Origin: Halobacillus litoralis
GTDB lineage: Bacteria > Bacillota > Bacilli > Bacillales > Halobacillaceae
Length of the DNA stretch: 64,000 nucleotides
Assembly (NCBI RefSeq): GCF_020171725.1
Contig: NZ_JAIVAJ010000010.1
Coordinates: forward strand, 150,127 to 214,126
Reading direction: 5' to 3'
Program-made: the position numbers and the translations under genes
Shown: piece by piece, positions 52,649 to 62,054 of the stretch
How positions within the stretch are numbered: position 1 is the stretch's first letter
Layout of the letters: every line of letters starts with the position of its first letter
The notes under the pieces: model-generated
The model's database searches: none
What the model saw: the letters and a program-made list of their open reading frames with translations, nothing else
What the model was told of the DNA's origin: nothing

Positions 52649-54160
52649 ATGAACAAAGTTACTTCGGTTTTTTGGATTACATTAGCCATCGCTTTATTCG
52701 GTGTGGTTTGGGGGTCCGTTGCACCTGAGAACTTACAAACCATCACCGGCGAGATCCAGTCCTGGATTTCCACCCACTTCGGATGGTATTACTTACTCAT
52801 TGTCACAGGTTTTGTTGTTTTCTGTCTTTATATGATTGTAAGTCCGTACGGTAAGATCATACTCGGGAAACCTGATGATAAGCCTGACTACAACTATGCG
52901 ACATGGTTCGCGATGTTGTTCAGCGCAGGAATGGGAATTGGACTTGTCTTCTGGGGAGCGGCAGAGCCGATTTACTTTTATGCTACGAATGCTCCTACGG
53001 CTGAAACGGGCACAGACCAGGCCATGAATGAGGCCATGCAGTTCGTGTACTTGCACTGGGGTGTTCACGCCTGGGGTATTTATGCGATTGTCGCATTAGT
53101 CCTCGCCTACTTTAAATTCAGACACGATGCACCTGCTTTGATCAGTTCCACGCTTAAACCGATTTTCGGAAGCGCAATGGACGGTCCCTGGGGTAAACTG
53201 GTCGATGTTGTAGCTGTATTTGCGACCATTATCGGGGTTGCCACAACGCTCGGATTCGGTGCTTCACAAATCAACGGTGGATTGACCTTCCTGACATCCA
53301 TTGAGAACAGCTTCGGTGTGCAGTTGATCATTATCTTGATTGTAACGGTCCTGTTTATGGCTTCGGCTTATACAGGCTTAAGTAAAGGAATCAAATATTT
53401 GAGTAACACGAACATGATTTTAGCCCTGCTTCTTATTGCTTTGATGTTCATCTTAGGCCCCACACTTTACATCTTGAATGTCTTCACAGATTCCATCGGC
53501 GCTTACTTACAAAACCTTCCTTCCATGAGTTTCCGGACGGCGCCAAACAGTGAAGAGAATCGTCAGTGGATCAATTCATGGACCGTCTTCTACTGGGCAT
53601 GGTGGATTTCATGGTCTCCATTCGTCGGGATCTTTATCGCCCGTGTATCCAAAGGCCGTTCGATCCGTGAATTTCTATCCGGTGTGTTATTAGTTCCATC
53701 GGTTGTTGGGTTTCTATGGTTCTCCACGTTCGGTTCTTCTGCTATTGAAGCTCAACGTGGCGGAGCTGGTATCGCTGATCTTGCGACAGAACAAGCGATG
53801 TTCGGAACGTTTGACCAGTATCCACTTGGATTATTGATGTCCATTATCGCGATGACGTTGATTGGAACATTCTTTATTACATCAGCCGATTCCGCGACAT
53901 TTGTACTTGGAATGCAGACAACCAACGGCTCATTGACACCTCCAACGATGGTGAAGTTCGCCTGGGGTATCATTCAGTCCTCCATGGCTGCCGTCCTTCT
54001 GTACTCAGGTGGATTACAAGCCCTTCAGAACGCGTTGATTTCCGCAGCCTTCCCGTTCTCGTTCATCATGATTCTCATGGTGGTTTCGCTTTATAAAGCA
54101 TTACGGGCAGACAAAGCTGCGATTGATCGGGAACAAAAAACAGAGAAAAATTCAGCTTAA
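52649..54160 (+). CDS. BCCT family betaine/carnitine/choline transporter (OpuD-like)
   Basis: 503 residues, twelve helices. The BCCT signatures are GMGIGLVFWGAAEPIYFY and the Trp-rich aromatic box NSWTVFYWAWWISWSPFVGI. The family G-rich GASQINGGL stretch is also present. It takes up glycine betaine or a similar compatible solute with sodium, an osmoprotection role. RBS is GAGGAAAGGAG, start ATG 52649. Monocistronic. Substrate choice among betaine, carnitine and choline is not settled. Confidence 0.93.
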   Translation: MNKVTSVFWITLAIALFGVVWGSVAPENLQTITGEIQSWISTHFGWYYLLIVTGFVVFCLYMIVSPYGKIILGKPDDKPDYNYATWFAMLFSAGMGIGLVFWGAAEPIYFYATNAPTAETGTDQAMNEAMQFVYLHWGVHAWGIYAIVALVLAYFKFRHDAPALISSTLKPIFGSAMDGPWGKLVDVVAVFATIIGVATTLGFGASQINGGLTFLTSIENSFGVQLIIILIVTVLFMASAYTGLSKGIKYLSNTNMILALLLIALMFILGPTLYILNVFTDSIGAYLQNLPSMSFRTAPNSEENRQWINSWTVFYWAWWISWSPFVGIFIARVSKGRSIREFLSGVLLVPSVVGFLWFSTFGSSAIEAQRGGAGIADLATEQAMFGTFDQYPLGLLMSIIAMTLIGTFFITSADSATFVLGMQTTNGSLTPPTMVKFAWGIIQSSMAAVLLYSGGLQALQNALISAAFPFSFIMILMVVSLYKALRADKAAIDREQKTEKNSA

Positions 54161-54174
54161 CTTAAGATAAGAGG

Positions 54175-54210
54175 CACAAACTCCTGTACGGGGGTTTGTG
54201 TCTGTCTTAT
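54175..54210 (+). terminator. Terminator after the BCCT transporter gene
   Basis: CACAAACTCC pairs with GGGGTTTGTG (one G-T), with outer ATAAGA/TCTTAT arms and a weak U-run. Confidence 0.7.
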
Positions 54211-54304
54211 TTAGAAGAAAAAATCTAATAATAGACGCATGATTGCTTACATATTTTTGTTAAAATAGAGAAGCATGTTGAAATTGTAAAGGAGATCTGA
54301 ATGT

Positions 54305-55117
54305 ATGTGGGAATGGAGAAATATTTATAGAGGTATGCTCATGGGGGCAAGTGACATCGTTCCTGGTGTGAGTGGTGGAACCATTGCGGTCGTGTTGGGG
54401 ATTTACGATCGCTTAATCGAAGCCATCAACGGGCTGTTCAGTAAAGAGTGGAAAGAGCATTTGAAGTTCCTGATTCCTTTAGGGCTTGGAGTAGGGACAG
54501 CCATTCTACTGCTGGCGAACCTCATCAACTTCTTGTTTGATAATTATCCTGAGCCGACACAGTACTTTTTCCTTGGATTGATAATCGGAGTGCTGCCATA
54601 TTTGACTCATAAGGCAGACATGAAGCACAACTTTCACGGGAAGCACTACGGCATTTTAATTTTAGGTGCCATTATTGTCGGATCGATGGCTTTCTTCCAG
54701 ACAGCAGAGACCGATCCGATTGAAAACTTCTCAGCCTCGACGTATGTTCTGTTGTTCTTCTCAGGATTTATCGCCAGTAGTGCGATGATTCTTCCGGGGA
54801 TCAGCGGTTCGTTCATCTTGTATTTGATCGGTATCTATTCGACGGTGACGACAGGTATTGAAGAGTTCAATTTCACCATCATCGGTGTTGTGGGAGTCGG
54901 AATTGTACTGGGGATCATCTCGATGAGTAAAATCGTTAAGTACTTCCTTGAGAACCATACTTCAGGAACCTTCGCGCTCATCATCGGTCTTGTCATAGGG
55001 TCTGTGTTTGTTGTGTTCCCAGGAATTCCGGAAATGCAGACGCTGATCGTAAGTGTCGTCACATTCCTAGGAGGACTGCTGGCAGCGTGGCTTCTCGGCC
55101 GTGTAGAATATAAGTAA
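54305..55117 (+). CDS. DUF368 membrane protein (putative polyprenyl-phosphate transporter)
   Basis: 270 residues, about eight helices. The DUF368 marks are YRGMLMGASDIVPGVSGGTI near the N-terminus and its internal repeat SGFIASSAMILPGISGSFIL, two GxSG(G/S) re-entrant motifs. DUF368 proteins have been linked to recycling undecaprenyl phosphate across the membrane, which I recall from published work and have not checked. RBS is AAAGGAGATC. It is followed 72 bases later by a thioredoxin gene. Confidence 0.88.
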   Translation: MWEWRNIYRGMLMGASDIVPGVSGGTIAVVLGIYDRLIEAINGLFSKEWKEHLKFLIPLGLGVGTAILLLANLINFLFDNYPEPTQYFFLGLIIGVLPYLTHKADMKHNFHGKHYGILILGAIIVGSMAFFQTAETDPIENFSASTYVLLFFSGFIASSAMILPGISGSFILYLIGIYSTVTTGIEEFNFTIIGVVGVGIVLGIISMSKIVKYFLENHTSGTFALIIGLVIGSVFVVFPGIPEMQTLIVSVVTFLGGLLAAWLLGRVEYK

Positions 55118-55189
55118 GCACATGATAAGACAAATCTTCCTGATTCCCTTATCATGGAATCAGACTTTATTGAAAAAGGAGAATGACCA

Positions 55190-55507
55190 ATGGAATCCAT
55201 TCATAAATTAGAAACGTTCAATGAAACCATCAACAGCCAAGAGCCTGTCATTGTGAAATTCCAAGCCGATTGGTGCCCGGATTGCCGACGCATGGATATG
55301 TTTATCGGGGACATCCTTGAGGAATATAACCAATACAATTGGTACGACGTGAACCGCGATGAACTTCCGGAAGTTGCTGAGAAATACGAAGTAATGGGTA
55401 TTCCGAGCCTGTTGATTTTCAAAGAAGGCGAGAAAATCGCGCACTTGCACAGCGCGAACGCGAAGACGCCTGAAGAAGTTCAAGAGTTTTTACAAGCGAG
55501 TTTGTAA
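55190..55507 (+). CDS. Thioredoxin family protein
   Basis: 105 residues of the thioredoxin fold. The active site is IVKFQADWCPDCRRMDMFIG, with CPDC in place of CGPC, followed by VMGIPSLLIFKEG with the cis-proline. The CPDC motif is found in the YdbP-like group. It reduces or forms disulfides in the cytoplasm; partner unknown. RBS is AAAAGGAGAATG. Confidence 0.9.
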   Translation: MESIHKLETFNETINSQEPVIVKFQADWCPDCRRMDMFIGDILEEYNQYNWYDVNRDELPEVAEKYEVMGIPSLLIFKEGEKIAHLHSANAKTPEEVQEFLQASL

Positions 55508-55512
55508 GACAG

Positions 55513-55543
55513 CGTCCACATGGCTTTCCATGTGGGCGTTTTG
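55513..55543 (+). terminator. Terminator after the thioredoxin gene
   Basis: CGTCCACATGG pairs with CCATGTGGGCG around CTTT (one G-T), then TTTT. Confidence 0.85.
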
Positions 55544-55563
55544 TATAGGGGGGAGAAGATACA

Positions 55564-56649
55564 ATGTCTAAGCGATTGTTACTAGTGGGTGCGGGCCATG
55601 CCCACTTAGAGGTCATCCATCAATTAAAGGAAAGGAAGCTCTCTCAAGTCGATGTGTGCTTGATCAACCCATCAAGCTATCAGTATTATTCAGGGATGTT
55701 CTCAGGTTATACGGAAGGTTTGTATGAGGAAGAGGATACACGGGTCGATTTAGAGGCATTGACGAAGAGGGCAGGGATCCATTTCATAAAGAAATCCGCT
55801 GGTCGTATCCTTCCTAAACAGAAGAAAGTCGTTTGTTCAGACCGCTCTGTCTACCCATTCGATGTCGTCAGTTTTGATACCGGTTCGAGAAGTCTGCCTC
55901 CTTCCTCCATCGCAAGAACCATCAAACCCAATTATCAATTCATCCCGCAAGTCAATGAGATTCGCAAAACGACGCATCCGTTGATTGTGGGGGGCGGTGC
56001 AGCGGGTTGTGAGCTTGCGATGTCCATTCAAACGTACAAGAATAAACATCAGATTCCTGGAAATGTCCGCGTTATAAGTGCAGAGAGGATCCTGTCCGAT
56101 GCTCCTGCACACGTCTCACGCAAGCTCCGATCTATTTTTTCGAAAAAAGGGATTCAGTTGTGGGAGCATGAACGTGCTTCAGAAGTACTGGAGGACTGTG
56201 TGATAACCGATAAAGGCAATCGCGTCCGACATACGGGTGTTCTCTGGCTTGGAGGAGCGGAAGCGGATTCTTTGTTCCAAGACTCAGACGTAGCCTGTGA
56301 TGAGCAAGGCTTCGCCTACGTAAGGGATACGCTGCAGTTCGAAGGGTATGATCACGTGTTCGGCGCAGGGGATTGTGTAACGATGACGGACCACCCTCAC
56401 CTGGCGAAAAGTGGAGTATATGCTGTAAGGCAGGGGCCTGTGCTTTGGGAGAATCTGCAGAATTACTTGAAGGGCAACCCTCTAAAGCGGTACAATCCTC
56501 AGACGAATGCGCTGTATATTTTATCAACTGGGCATAAGAAGGGGCTGCTGACGTATGGTCCGATTGCCCACCACAGTCATCAAGCGTGGAAGCTGAAAAA
56601 CAAAATTGATACGGAATTCATCCAGAAATACAAGTCCTTCAGTGAATAG
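55564..56649 (+). CDS. NAD(P)/FAD-dependent oxidoreductase (NDH-2/SelD-N-like)
   Basis: 361 residues. The N-terminal FAD fold is RLLLVGAGHAHLEVIHQL, then an NAD(P) fold HPLIVGGGAAGCELAMSI, and VFGAGDCVTMTDHPHLAKSG, the FAD-binding end. The GHAHLEV start is typical of the oxidoreductases found fused to SelD selenophosphate synthetase and related NDH-2-like proteins. No SelD is nearby. The electron acceptor is unknown. RBS GGGGGAGAAG. Confidence 0.82.
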   Translation: MSKRLLLVGAGHAHLEVIHQLKERKLSQVDVCLINPSSYQYYSGMFSGYTEGLYEEEDTRVDLEALTKRAGIHFIKKSAGRILPKQKKVVCSDRSVYPFDVVSFDTGSRSLPPSSIARTIKPNYQFIPQVNEIRKTTHPLIVGGGAAGCELAMSIQTYKNKHQIPGNVRVISAERILSDAPAHVSRKLRSIFSKKGIQLWEHERASEVLEDCVITDKGNRVRHTGVLWLGGAEADSLFQDSDVACDEQGFAYVRDTLQFEGYDHVFGAGDCVTMTDHPHLAKSGVYAVRQGPVLWENLQNYLKGNPLKRYNPQTNALYILSTGHKKGLLTYGPIAHHSHQAWKLKNKIDTEFIQKYKSFSE

Positions 56650-56664
56650 CTGAAGGACTTGTTT
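56632..56664 (+). terminator. Terminator overlapping the oxidoreductase stop
   Basis: AAGTCCTTCAG pairs exactly with CTGAAGGACTT around TGAATAG, then a short T-run. Confidence 0.75.
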
Positions 56665-56738
56665 GTTCGTTGAGGGATTCTGCACCACGGGGAAAAATCG
56701 ACTTGAGAACGTTTGTCTCGTCCGTTTTGAAAATAAAG

Positions 56739-56785
56739 ATACAAATAACGGTTGAGACAACTGATGTCTCAACCGTTATTTGTAT
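56739..56785 (-). terminator. Terminator of the YnjBCD-TVP38 operon
   Basis: A perfect 20-bp inverted repeat (56739-56758 and 56766-56785) with arms ATACAAATAACGGTTGAGAC and its complement. On the minus strand it is followed by T-rich sequence. It lies 53 bases after the TVP38 gene. Confidence 0.75.
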
Positions 56786-56837
56786 GCATCCGTTGTAAAA
56801 GGGTCGTGAGCCGCCTGATCAGAACGTTTCTCAGCCC

Positions 56838-57482
56838 TCAGATGTTCAGCCACGCCCTCACTTTATTCCTGAACAGGAAGGTCGTGACGAGCAGGAGGGC
56901 AAAGACGCTGAGTGCGATAGCAATGAAGGTCGTATTGCCGGAAGCAAGGCTGCTGCCGACGAGACTGTAAGCGAAGGTGCCCGGTAACATCCCGATGACC
57001 GTTGCGGGAACGAAGGACTTCAACTTCACTCTTGTCAGACCTGCTAAATAACTTAGTATATCAAACCCGACAAGCGGGATGAGACGAAGGATGAAGACAT
57101 AAAGAAAGCCTTGCTCTTTCATCCGCGGATAGATTTTGGCGGACCAGCTGGAATCCTGAAATCTCAAGACAGAGTCTCCGAAGAAGCGTCCCATCAGGTA
57201 GCCCGTGATGCTTGCTGCTGTTGCGCCGATTACGATGTAAAGCATACCCGGCCAAAGCCCATACGCGTACGCTGCGGCGAGGGAGAGGACCGAGGTTGGG
57301 AACACGATGATCGGACCGATGGCGTAGATGACCATAAAGAGAAGGGGACCATAAATTCCAAAGGACAGAATGAAGGATCGTACCCCTTCTGGAGAAACAT
57401 CGAACTGGCTGCGTGCCAACCAGACGAATGCAATGAAAATCACGAGGAAGAGAAGGGCACGACCGATATGTTTGCGGTTCAT
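56838..57482 (-). CDS. TVP38/TMEM64 family membrane protein (VTT/DedA superfamily)
   Basis: 214 residues, about six helices. The VTT signature is FPTSVLSLAAAYAYGLWPG and GYLMGRFFGDSVLRF, with the RLIPLVGFDILSYLAGLTRV and VPATVIGMLPGTFAYSLVG loops. The family is structurally related to DedA lipid carrier flippases. It is the last gene of a four-gene ABC operon; its ATG overlaps the ATPase stop by four bases. In E. coli, ydjXYZ (TVP38-like) and ynjBCD lie side by side, a matching association that I recall rather than prove. Confidence 0.88.
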   Translation of the reverse strand: MNRKHIGRALLFLVIFIAFVWLARSQFDVSPEGVRSFILSFGIYGPLLFMVIYAIGPIIVFPTSVLSLAAAYAYGLWPGMLYIVIGATAASITGYLMGRFFGDSVLRFQDSSWSAKIYPRMKEQGFLYVFILRLIPLVGFDILSYLAGLTRVKLKSFVPATVIGMLPGTFAYSLVGSSLASGNTTFIAIALSVFALLLVTTFLFRNKVRAWLNI

Positions 57483-58438
57483 GTTCTTCCTCCTTCAAAC
57501 CGTTTGATTTTATCTAAAGGCAGGTAAAGAGAGAGTTCGGCTCCTACTGATCCCTCTTGGACCGGGAGGGAGACCTTTTCACCTAGTGACTCTAAGAAAA
57601 GGTGACCAATCGTCTGCCCGTGCTGATACGTCTTATGCTGGATAGTCCCTTCGTGCTGCTCATAAGAGGTATCGGAAGGCGGTCGGAAAAGACAAGACTG
57701 AACAGGGATATACCTTTCCTCATCGATGACAAGGTGACCACCTAAGAAATGGGCGACAAAAGGGTGATTCGGCGATTGAAGAAGTGTCGACGGCTGATCG
57801 ACCTGCTGAAACTTCCCTTCATGAAATACCGCCACACGGTCTCCCATCAACATCGCTTCTTCTGTGTCATGTGTAACGAAGATCGATGTGATCGAGCGCT
57901 CTGTCAGGAACGTCCGTACCCACAGTCTCAATTCTTTTCGCAGCTGAGGGTCCAGACTGCTGAACGGTTCATCGAATAAGATCACTTCAGGTTCTGTCGC
58001 CATCGCTCTCGCTAAAGCGACGCGCTGCTGTTGTCCTCCTGAAATCTCTGCCGGGTAATAGTCTTTATAATCTAACAATCCAATCGCCTCTAGGAGAGAT
58101 TGGGTTTTTCTTTTAGAGTCCTTCTTCGCAAGCTTGGCTCCATAGCGTATGTTTTCTTCCACCGTCATATGGGGGAAGAGGAGCGGCTGCTGAAAGACGA
58201 GACTGACGCTTCGCTTGTTCGCTTTTTTCTCCGTCACATCCTGACCGGAAATTGAAATGGTTCCGGTCGTCAAAGGCTCGAGCCCTGCAAGGATTCGGAG
58301 GAGCGTCGTTTTGCCGCTTCCGGACGGTCCGACAATGCTTAACACCTCTCCTTTTTCCACTGAGAATGTAATGTCCCGTAAAATCGACTGCTCGTTGAAT
58401 TGTTTCGTCAGTTTCTGGATTTCTAATGTGTTTGTCAT
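57479..58438 (-). CDS. ABC transporter ATP-binding protein, YnjD/PotA-like
   Basis: 319 residues from ATG 58438 behind GGAGG; the upstream frame lacks a ribosome site. Walker A GPSGSGKTTLL, signature EISGGQQQRVALARAMATE, Walker B VILFDEPFSSLDPQLRK and H-loop FVTHDTEEAMLMGDR. The C-terminal about 80 residues (VQSCLFRPPSD) form a TOBE-like regulatory domain, as in thiamine, iron and spermidine importers. It powers the two permeases encoded just upstream, overlapping by four bases at each border. Confidence 0.87.
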   Translation of the reverse strand: MTNTLEIQKLTKQFNEQSILRDITFSVEKGEVLSIVGPSGSGKTTLLRILAGLEPLTTGTISISGQDVTEKKANKRSVSLVFQQPLLFPHMTVEENIRYGAKLAKKDSKRKTQSLLEAIGLLDYKDYYPAEISGGQQQRVALARAMATEPEVILFDEPFSSLDPQLRKELRLWVRTFLTERSITSIFVTHDTEEAMLMGDRVAVFHEGKFQQVDQPSTLLQSPNHPFVAHFLGGHLVIDEERYIPVQSCLFRPPSDTSYEQHEGTIQHKTYQHGQTIGHLFLESLGEKVSLPVQEGSVGAELSLYLPLDKIKRFEGGRT

Positions 58439-59235
58439 GTTCGATTCCTCCAAGGGATGTTGGTGTAAGGAAGCAGCAATAGGATCGCTTCCATGATCAC
58501 ATACAAGAGGAGTGGGATCATAGCGAACCAAATCGAGAAGGCTGCCATGATCGATGCATTCGCCGTATCAAGAAACGGGAAGAACACCATCGGAAGCGTA
58601 ATGACCGTTCCGCCGCCAATGATTGCTGTAATGGCGTATTGACTGAGGCTGATTACGATCGTTAAAAAGGTCACGCTGCGAATGGCTGGTTTCATCAAGG
58701 GCAATTCAACCGTGAATAGTTGATGAACAGGTGTTGCACCTAAGATTAAAGGCTGCTCCAGCAAATCGCTTCCCATCTGCCTGTATGCATTTTGAAAGAT
58801 CTTTACGCTATAGGGCACGGTGGGGACGAGGTGGATGAGGATGACCCCGGCCAGCGTATCCGCAAGTCCGATGCGTATCATAAACAAATGGAGCCCCATC
58901 GCAATGGCGAGAACCGGAATTAAGATGGGGGAGAGCATCATCGCTTCAACGAAAGACTTCCCTTTGAAATCCATGGTGGCCAATGCCTTGCCTGTCAGAA
59001 TGCCGATGAGCAAATTGGTGACTAAAACTCCAGCTCCGATGGCGATCGACCAACCCGTTGCTGACCAAAGATTAGGGTCCGAGGTGAGTACCTCGAAGCT
59101 GTCCAACTGGAAGGTGAAGCCTTGCCCAGCCTGGAACCGCCACGTTTCAGAAACACTTTGCAAAACGAGCAGAAGGACGGGAAGCAAAAAGAAAAGGGCA
59201 GATGTGATGATGAAAAGAAGTCGATTCCTGCTCAT
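58435..59235 (-). CDS. ABC transporter permease (second of pair)
   Basis: 266 residues from ATG 59235, which overlaps the stop of the preceding gene by four bases (ATGA). About six helices, with the coupling loop NAYRQMGSDLLEQPLILGAT then PVHQLFTVELPLMKPAIRSV. It pairs with the permease at 59232; in E. coli YnjC both halves are one protein. Confidence 0.85.
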   Translation of the reverse strand: MSRNRLLFIITSALFFLLPVLLLVLQSVSETWRFQAGQGFTFQLDSFEVLTSDPNLWSATGWSIAIGAGVLVTNLLIGILTGKALATMDFKGKSFVEAMMLSPILIPVLAIAMGLHLFMIRIGLADTLAGVILIHLVPTVPYSVKIFQNAYRQMGSDLLEQPLILGATPVHQLFTVELPLMKPAIRSVTFLTIVISLSQYAITAIIGGGTVITLPMVFFPFLDTANASIMAAFSIWFAMIPLLLYVIMEAILLLLPYTNIPWRNRT

Positions 59236-60092
59236 TCGATACGCCCCCTCATCGCTCTCCATCGTTTACGGTTCAGATAAAGATAAGCCACACATGTAAT
59301 CATCAATAGAAAGACACTCATCAGAGACATCGCCGCAAAGGCTAATGGTCGGTCCTCCCATACACTTCCATAGAACCAATCATAACTCAGCACAGACAGC
59401 ATCTCCGGGTACGTCGTTCCAAGGAGTGCCGGGACTTCGTAAGCGGAAAGGGTGAAGGCGAAAATGATCAGGAAGGATTCTACGACAACGGGAAGAAGGT
59501 GTGGCCATTCCACCGTTTTAAATCGCTCCCAAGCCCCGCCGCCGAGGCTTTGGACCAAGTCATAAAACTCCGGCTTGATCGAGGCATAGACAGGCAGAAG
59601 CATGAGAATGACAAACGGAACTTCCTTCCACACGTAGGTCAGTGTAATGCCAATCCCGTAAGGATCCCGTGTCCATACAGGAAAGTCAGCCGGGACTCCG
59701 ATTAGACCGGTCATCTGCATCCATTGAGACAGGACACCTGATTCTGATAACAGAAGAATCACCATATACCCCCAAACGAAATGAGGGAAAAGCATAGGCA
59801 GCCAGACGATCAGTCTGGGGGTGTATTTTTCAAGTAACGGGTAACACGCTCTCGTGATCCATAGACCGATGATCAATGAGAGCAACGAGGACACAAGTGA
59901 AACCTGCAGGCTGAAACCTGCAGATGTGAGAAAACGCTCCGATTCGAATAAGCTCGTATAATACTGGAACGTAAAGGCCCCGTTGTCTCTTACACTCTGT
60001 GCGATCGCAGAACCCAGACCATAAAGAGGGATCAGTAAAAAAAGGACGCTCGGTATAAATAAGTAATAGCTTCTAGTTTTGAACCACTTCAT
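59232..60092 (-). CDS. ABC transporter permease (first of pair)
   Basis: 286 residues. Six helices start with SYYLFIPSVLFLLIPLYGLG. The EAA loop is YDLVQSLGGGAWERFKTVEW, PHLLPVVVESFLIIFAFTLS. It belongs to the spermidine/iron/thiamine-type permease family and overlaps the end of the binding-protein gene by 20 bases. Confidence 0.85.
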   Translation of the reverse strand: MKWFKTRSYYLFIPSVLFLLIPLYGLGSAIAQSVRDNGAFTFQYYTSLFESERFLTSAGFSLQVSLVSSLLSLIIGLWITRACYPLLEKYTPRLIVWLPMLFPHFVWGYMVILLLSESGVLSQWMQMTGLIGVPADFPVWTRDPYGIGITLTYVWKEVPFVILMLLPVYASIKPEFYDLVQSLGGGAWERFKTVEWPHLLPVVVESFLIIFAFTLSAYEVPALLGTTYPEMLSVLSYDWFYGSVWEDRPLAFAAMSLMSVFLLMITCVAYLYLNRKRWRAMRGRIE

Positions 60093-61305
60093 TGAACCAC
60101 TGCTCTTTCATCCAATCCACATAAGCGGCTTCCGATTCTGGAAGGAAACTTTCCTCCAGTTCCTGTTGGGACAGGACACTTTCACCTCTTTCAATGGATT
60201 CAAATTCTTCTTTCATACCTTCTGGTAACTTGTCGATGCTGATCGGCGTATTTTCCCCCCAGTAGTTCGGCGCGAGTTTCGCAAGCTGTGCTTCTGGTGA
60301 AAGCATGAAATTGATGGCTGCCAAAGCTCCGGGGTAATTGGTGCTGTTAAACGGGATGGATAGGAAGTGTGTGTTTCCGATCGAACCTGGATCCATCACA
60401 AAGGAGCGCGTCGTCTCTGGGAAAACGCCTTCTTCGATCAAGGATTCTGCGCGCGCTTCGTTGTATCCCATCGTCATCCACACGTCTCCTTGACTGTATA
60501 AGCGGTCAAGCTCGGTCAGGGAGTTCGGGTAATGCTCTCCGGAACGCCACAGGTTCGGTTCGATGTCATTCAAATAGCTCCATGTCTGCTCGGCTGTCCC
60601 GGCTATGTTTTCTTCATCTAAAGGTTGATCATAAATGGAAGCAGGGCTGTCCGCCTCGGCATATAAAATATGGCGCAGAAAAGCGTTCCCCGTGAAGTCA
60701 TCCGCATTCGGATAGGTGAACTTTCCTGGGTGATCTGCTGTCCATGATTTCAATTCTTCAAAGGATGAAGGTGGACGGTCCATTTTGGCAGAGTCGTAAA
60801 GGAAGACGAACTGCACTTTCCCCCAAGGGGCCTCCATGCCGTCAACCGAAGTACCGAAGTCCGTTTGAAAGGCTGGGTCTTCGGTTTCGTAATATTCATT
60901 GAAGTTCGGCAGGCTGTCTACGAAGGAACCGGCGAGCAGTTCATTTTCCTTGGCATTTTTAAAATTCTCACCGTTCAACCAGATCAGGTCAATCGTTCCA
61001 TCGGTTTTTCCGGCTTGTTTCTCGGTTTGAAGCTTCTGTAGAATTTCGACGGTATCCATTGGTACACGCTCAAGCGTAATGTCGTACTCTTCTTCCATCC
61101 GTGGGGCAGCCCATTCATCGATGTATTGATTGATTCCCTCATCTCCGCCCCACATAAAGAGGCGCACGGTTGTATCTGCCGCGGATTCTTCTATCTCAGA
61201 CCAGTCCATCTCCGTGACGGTGGACAGGCTTTGTGTATTCTGATCGTTTGAACAAGCTGCTAGAAAGAAAACCAATAACAGCCAGGCTAACCCATATCGT
61301 TTCAT
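60073..61305 (-). CDS. ABC transporter substrate-binding lipoprotein, YnjB-like
   Basis: 410 residues from ATG 61305, behind GTTGAGGAGGA. A lipobox signal MKRYGLAWLLLVFFLAACSN anchors it outside. The fold is a type II periplasmic binding protein: VRLFMWGGDEGINQYIDEWA, LIWLNGENFKNAKENELLAG, APWGKVQFVFLYDSAKMDRP and VWMTMGYNEARAESLIEEG. This resembles E. coli YnjB (thiamine-like or unknown substrate). It heads a coupled operon of binding protein, two permeases, ATPase and TVP38 protein. Confidence 0.83.
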   Translation of the reverse strand: MKRYGLAWLLLVFFLAACSNDQNTQSLSTVTEMDWSEIEESAADTTVRLFMWGGDEGINQYIDEWAAPRMEEEYDITLERVPMDTVEILQKLQTEKQAGKTDGTIDLIWLNGENFKNAKENELLAGSFVDSLPNFNEYYETEDPAFQTDFGTSVDGMEAPWGKVQFVFLYDSAKMDRPPSSFEELKSWTADHPGKFTYPNADDFTGNAFLRHILYAEADSPASIYDQPLDEENIAGTAEQTWSYLNDIEPNLWRSGEHYPNSLTELDRLYSQGDVWMTMGYNEARAESLIEEGVFPETTRSFVMDPGSIGNTHFLSIPFNSTNYPGALAAINFMLSPEAQLAKLAPNYWGENTPISIDKLPEGMKEEFESIERGESVLSQQELEESFLPESEAAYVDWMKEQWFNEVVQN

Positions 61306-61463
61306 CGTGTTCCTCCTCAACTGAATACCCTACTATGAAGTGTACCCGTTTCTTGTATCTTTTACTTGTAATCTATCATACAAATATTCTTACATAATGA
61401 GAATTGATATGCAGGTTCAAGGCGATGAAGGTTGGGAATAGAACGAACAGAGGAGGAATCAAT

Positions 61464-62054
61464 GTGCTCGATCAACAGTTCGCGAAACCAAATGGATGGA
61501 TCGGAAAAGCAGTAGGGTGGTTTATGACGCAAGAAAACGACGAATTGAATAAGTGGACGGTTTCTTTTCTTGATATTCAGGAAGGGGATGCTGTGCTGGA
61601 GATCGGCTTCGGTGCAGGAGAGTCATTATGTCAGGTTGCTCGAAGGAGTAGAGGCAGGGTATTTGGCATCGATCCTTCAGAAGCTATGGTCGAAACGGCA
61701 GTCAGAAGGCTCCAGAAGCGATCACCAGCTTGCGATATATGCTTGATACAAGGGGAAGCCGCGTTGATTCATCAATTTGAGACGACTTTTGATAAAATCT
61801 ATGCTGTCAATAACATCACATATTGGGAAAAGCCGGTGGAGACGCTGGTGCATCTGCGCTCGCTTCTCTCAGAAGGAGGGAGGATCGCCCTCACCCTCTG
61901 CCCGCACGAAAAAGGAGCAGAGGACCAAACGACGGAGGTGCTGGGTGGACAGCTCCGCGCCCTCTTGAATCAGGCGGGCTTTTCCTCCATTGAAGTGTTC
62001 ATTAAACCGACAAAGCCTAATAACACAGTATGTGCAGTAGCTATGAATCAATAA
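61464..62054 (+). CDS. SAM-dependent methyltransferase
   Basis: 196 residues from GTG 61464 behind AGAGGAGGA; the longer frame from 61404 lacks a ribosome site. Motif I is AVLEIGFGAGESLCQVARRS, motif II is VFGIDPSEAMVETAVRRL, then KIYAVNNITYWEKP and SEGGRIALTLCPHEKG. Substrate unknown. It ends seven bases into the convergent PPOX gene. Confidence 0.83.
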   Translation: MLDQQFAKPNGWIGKAVGWFMTQENDELNKWTVSFLDIQEGDAVLEIGFGAGESLCQVARRSRGRVFGIDPSEAMVETAVRRLQKRSPACDICLIQGEAALIHQFETTFDKIYAVNNITYWEKPVETLVHLRSLLSEGGRIALTLCPHEKGAEDQTTEVLGGQLRALLNQAGFSSIEVFIKPTKPNNTVCAVAMNQ

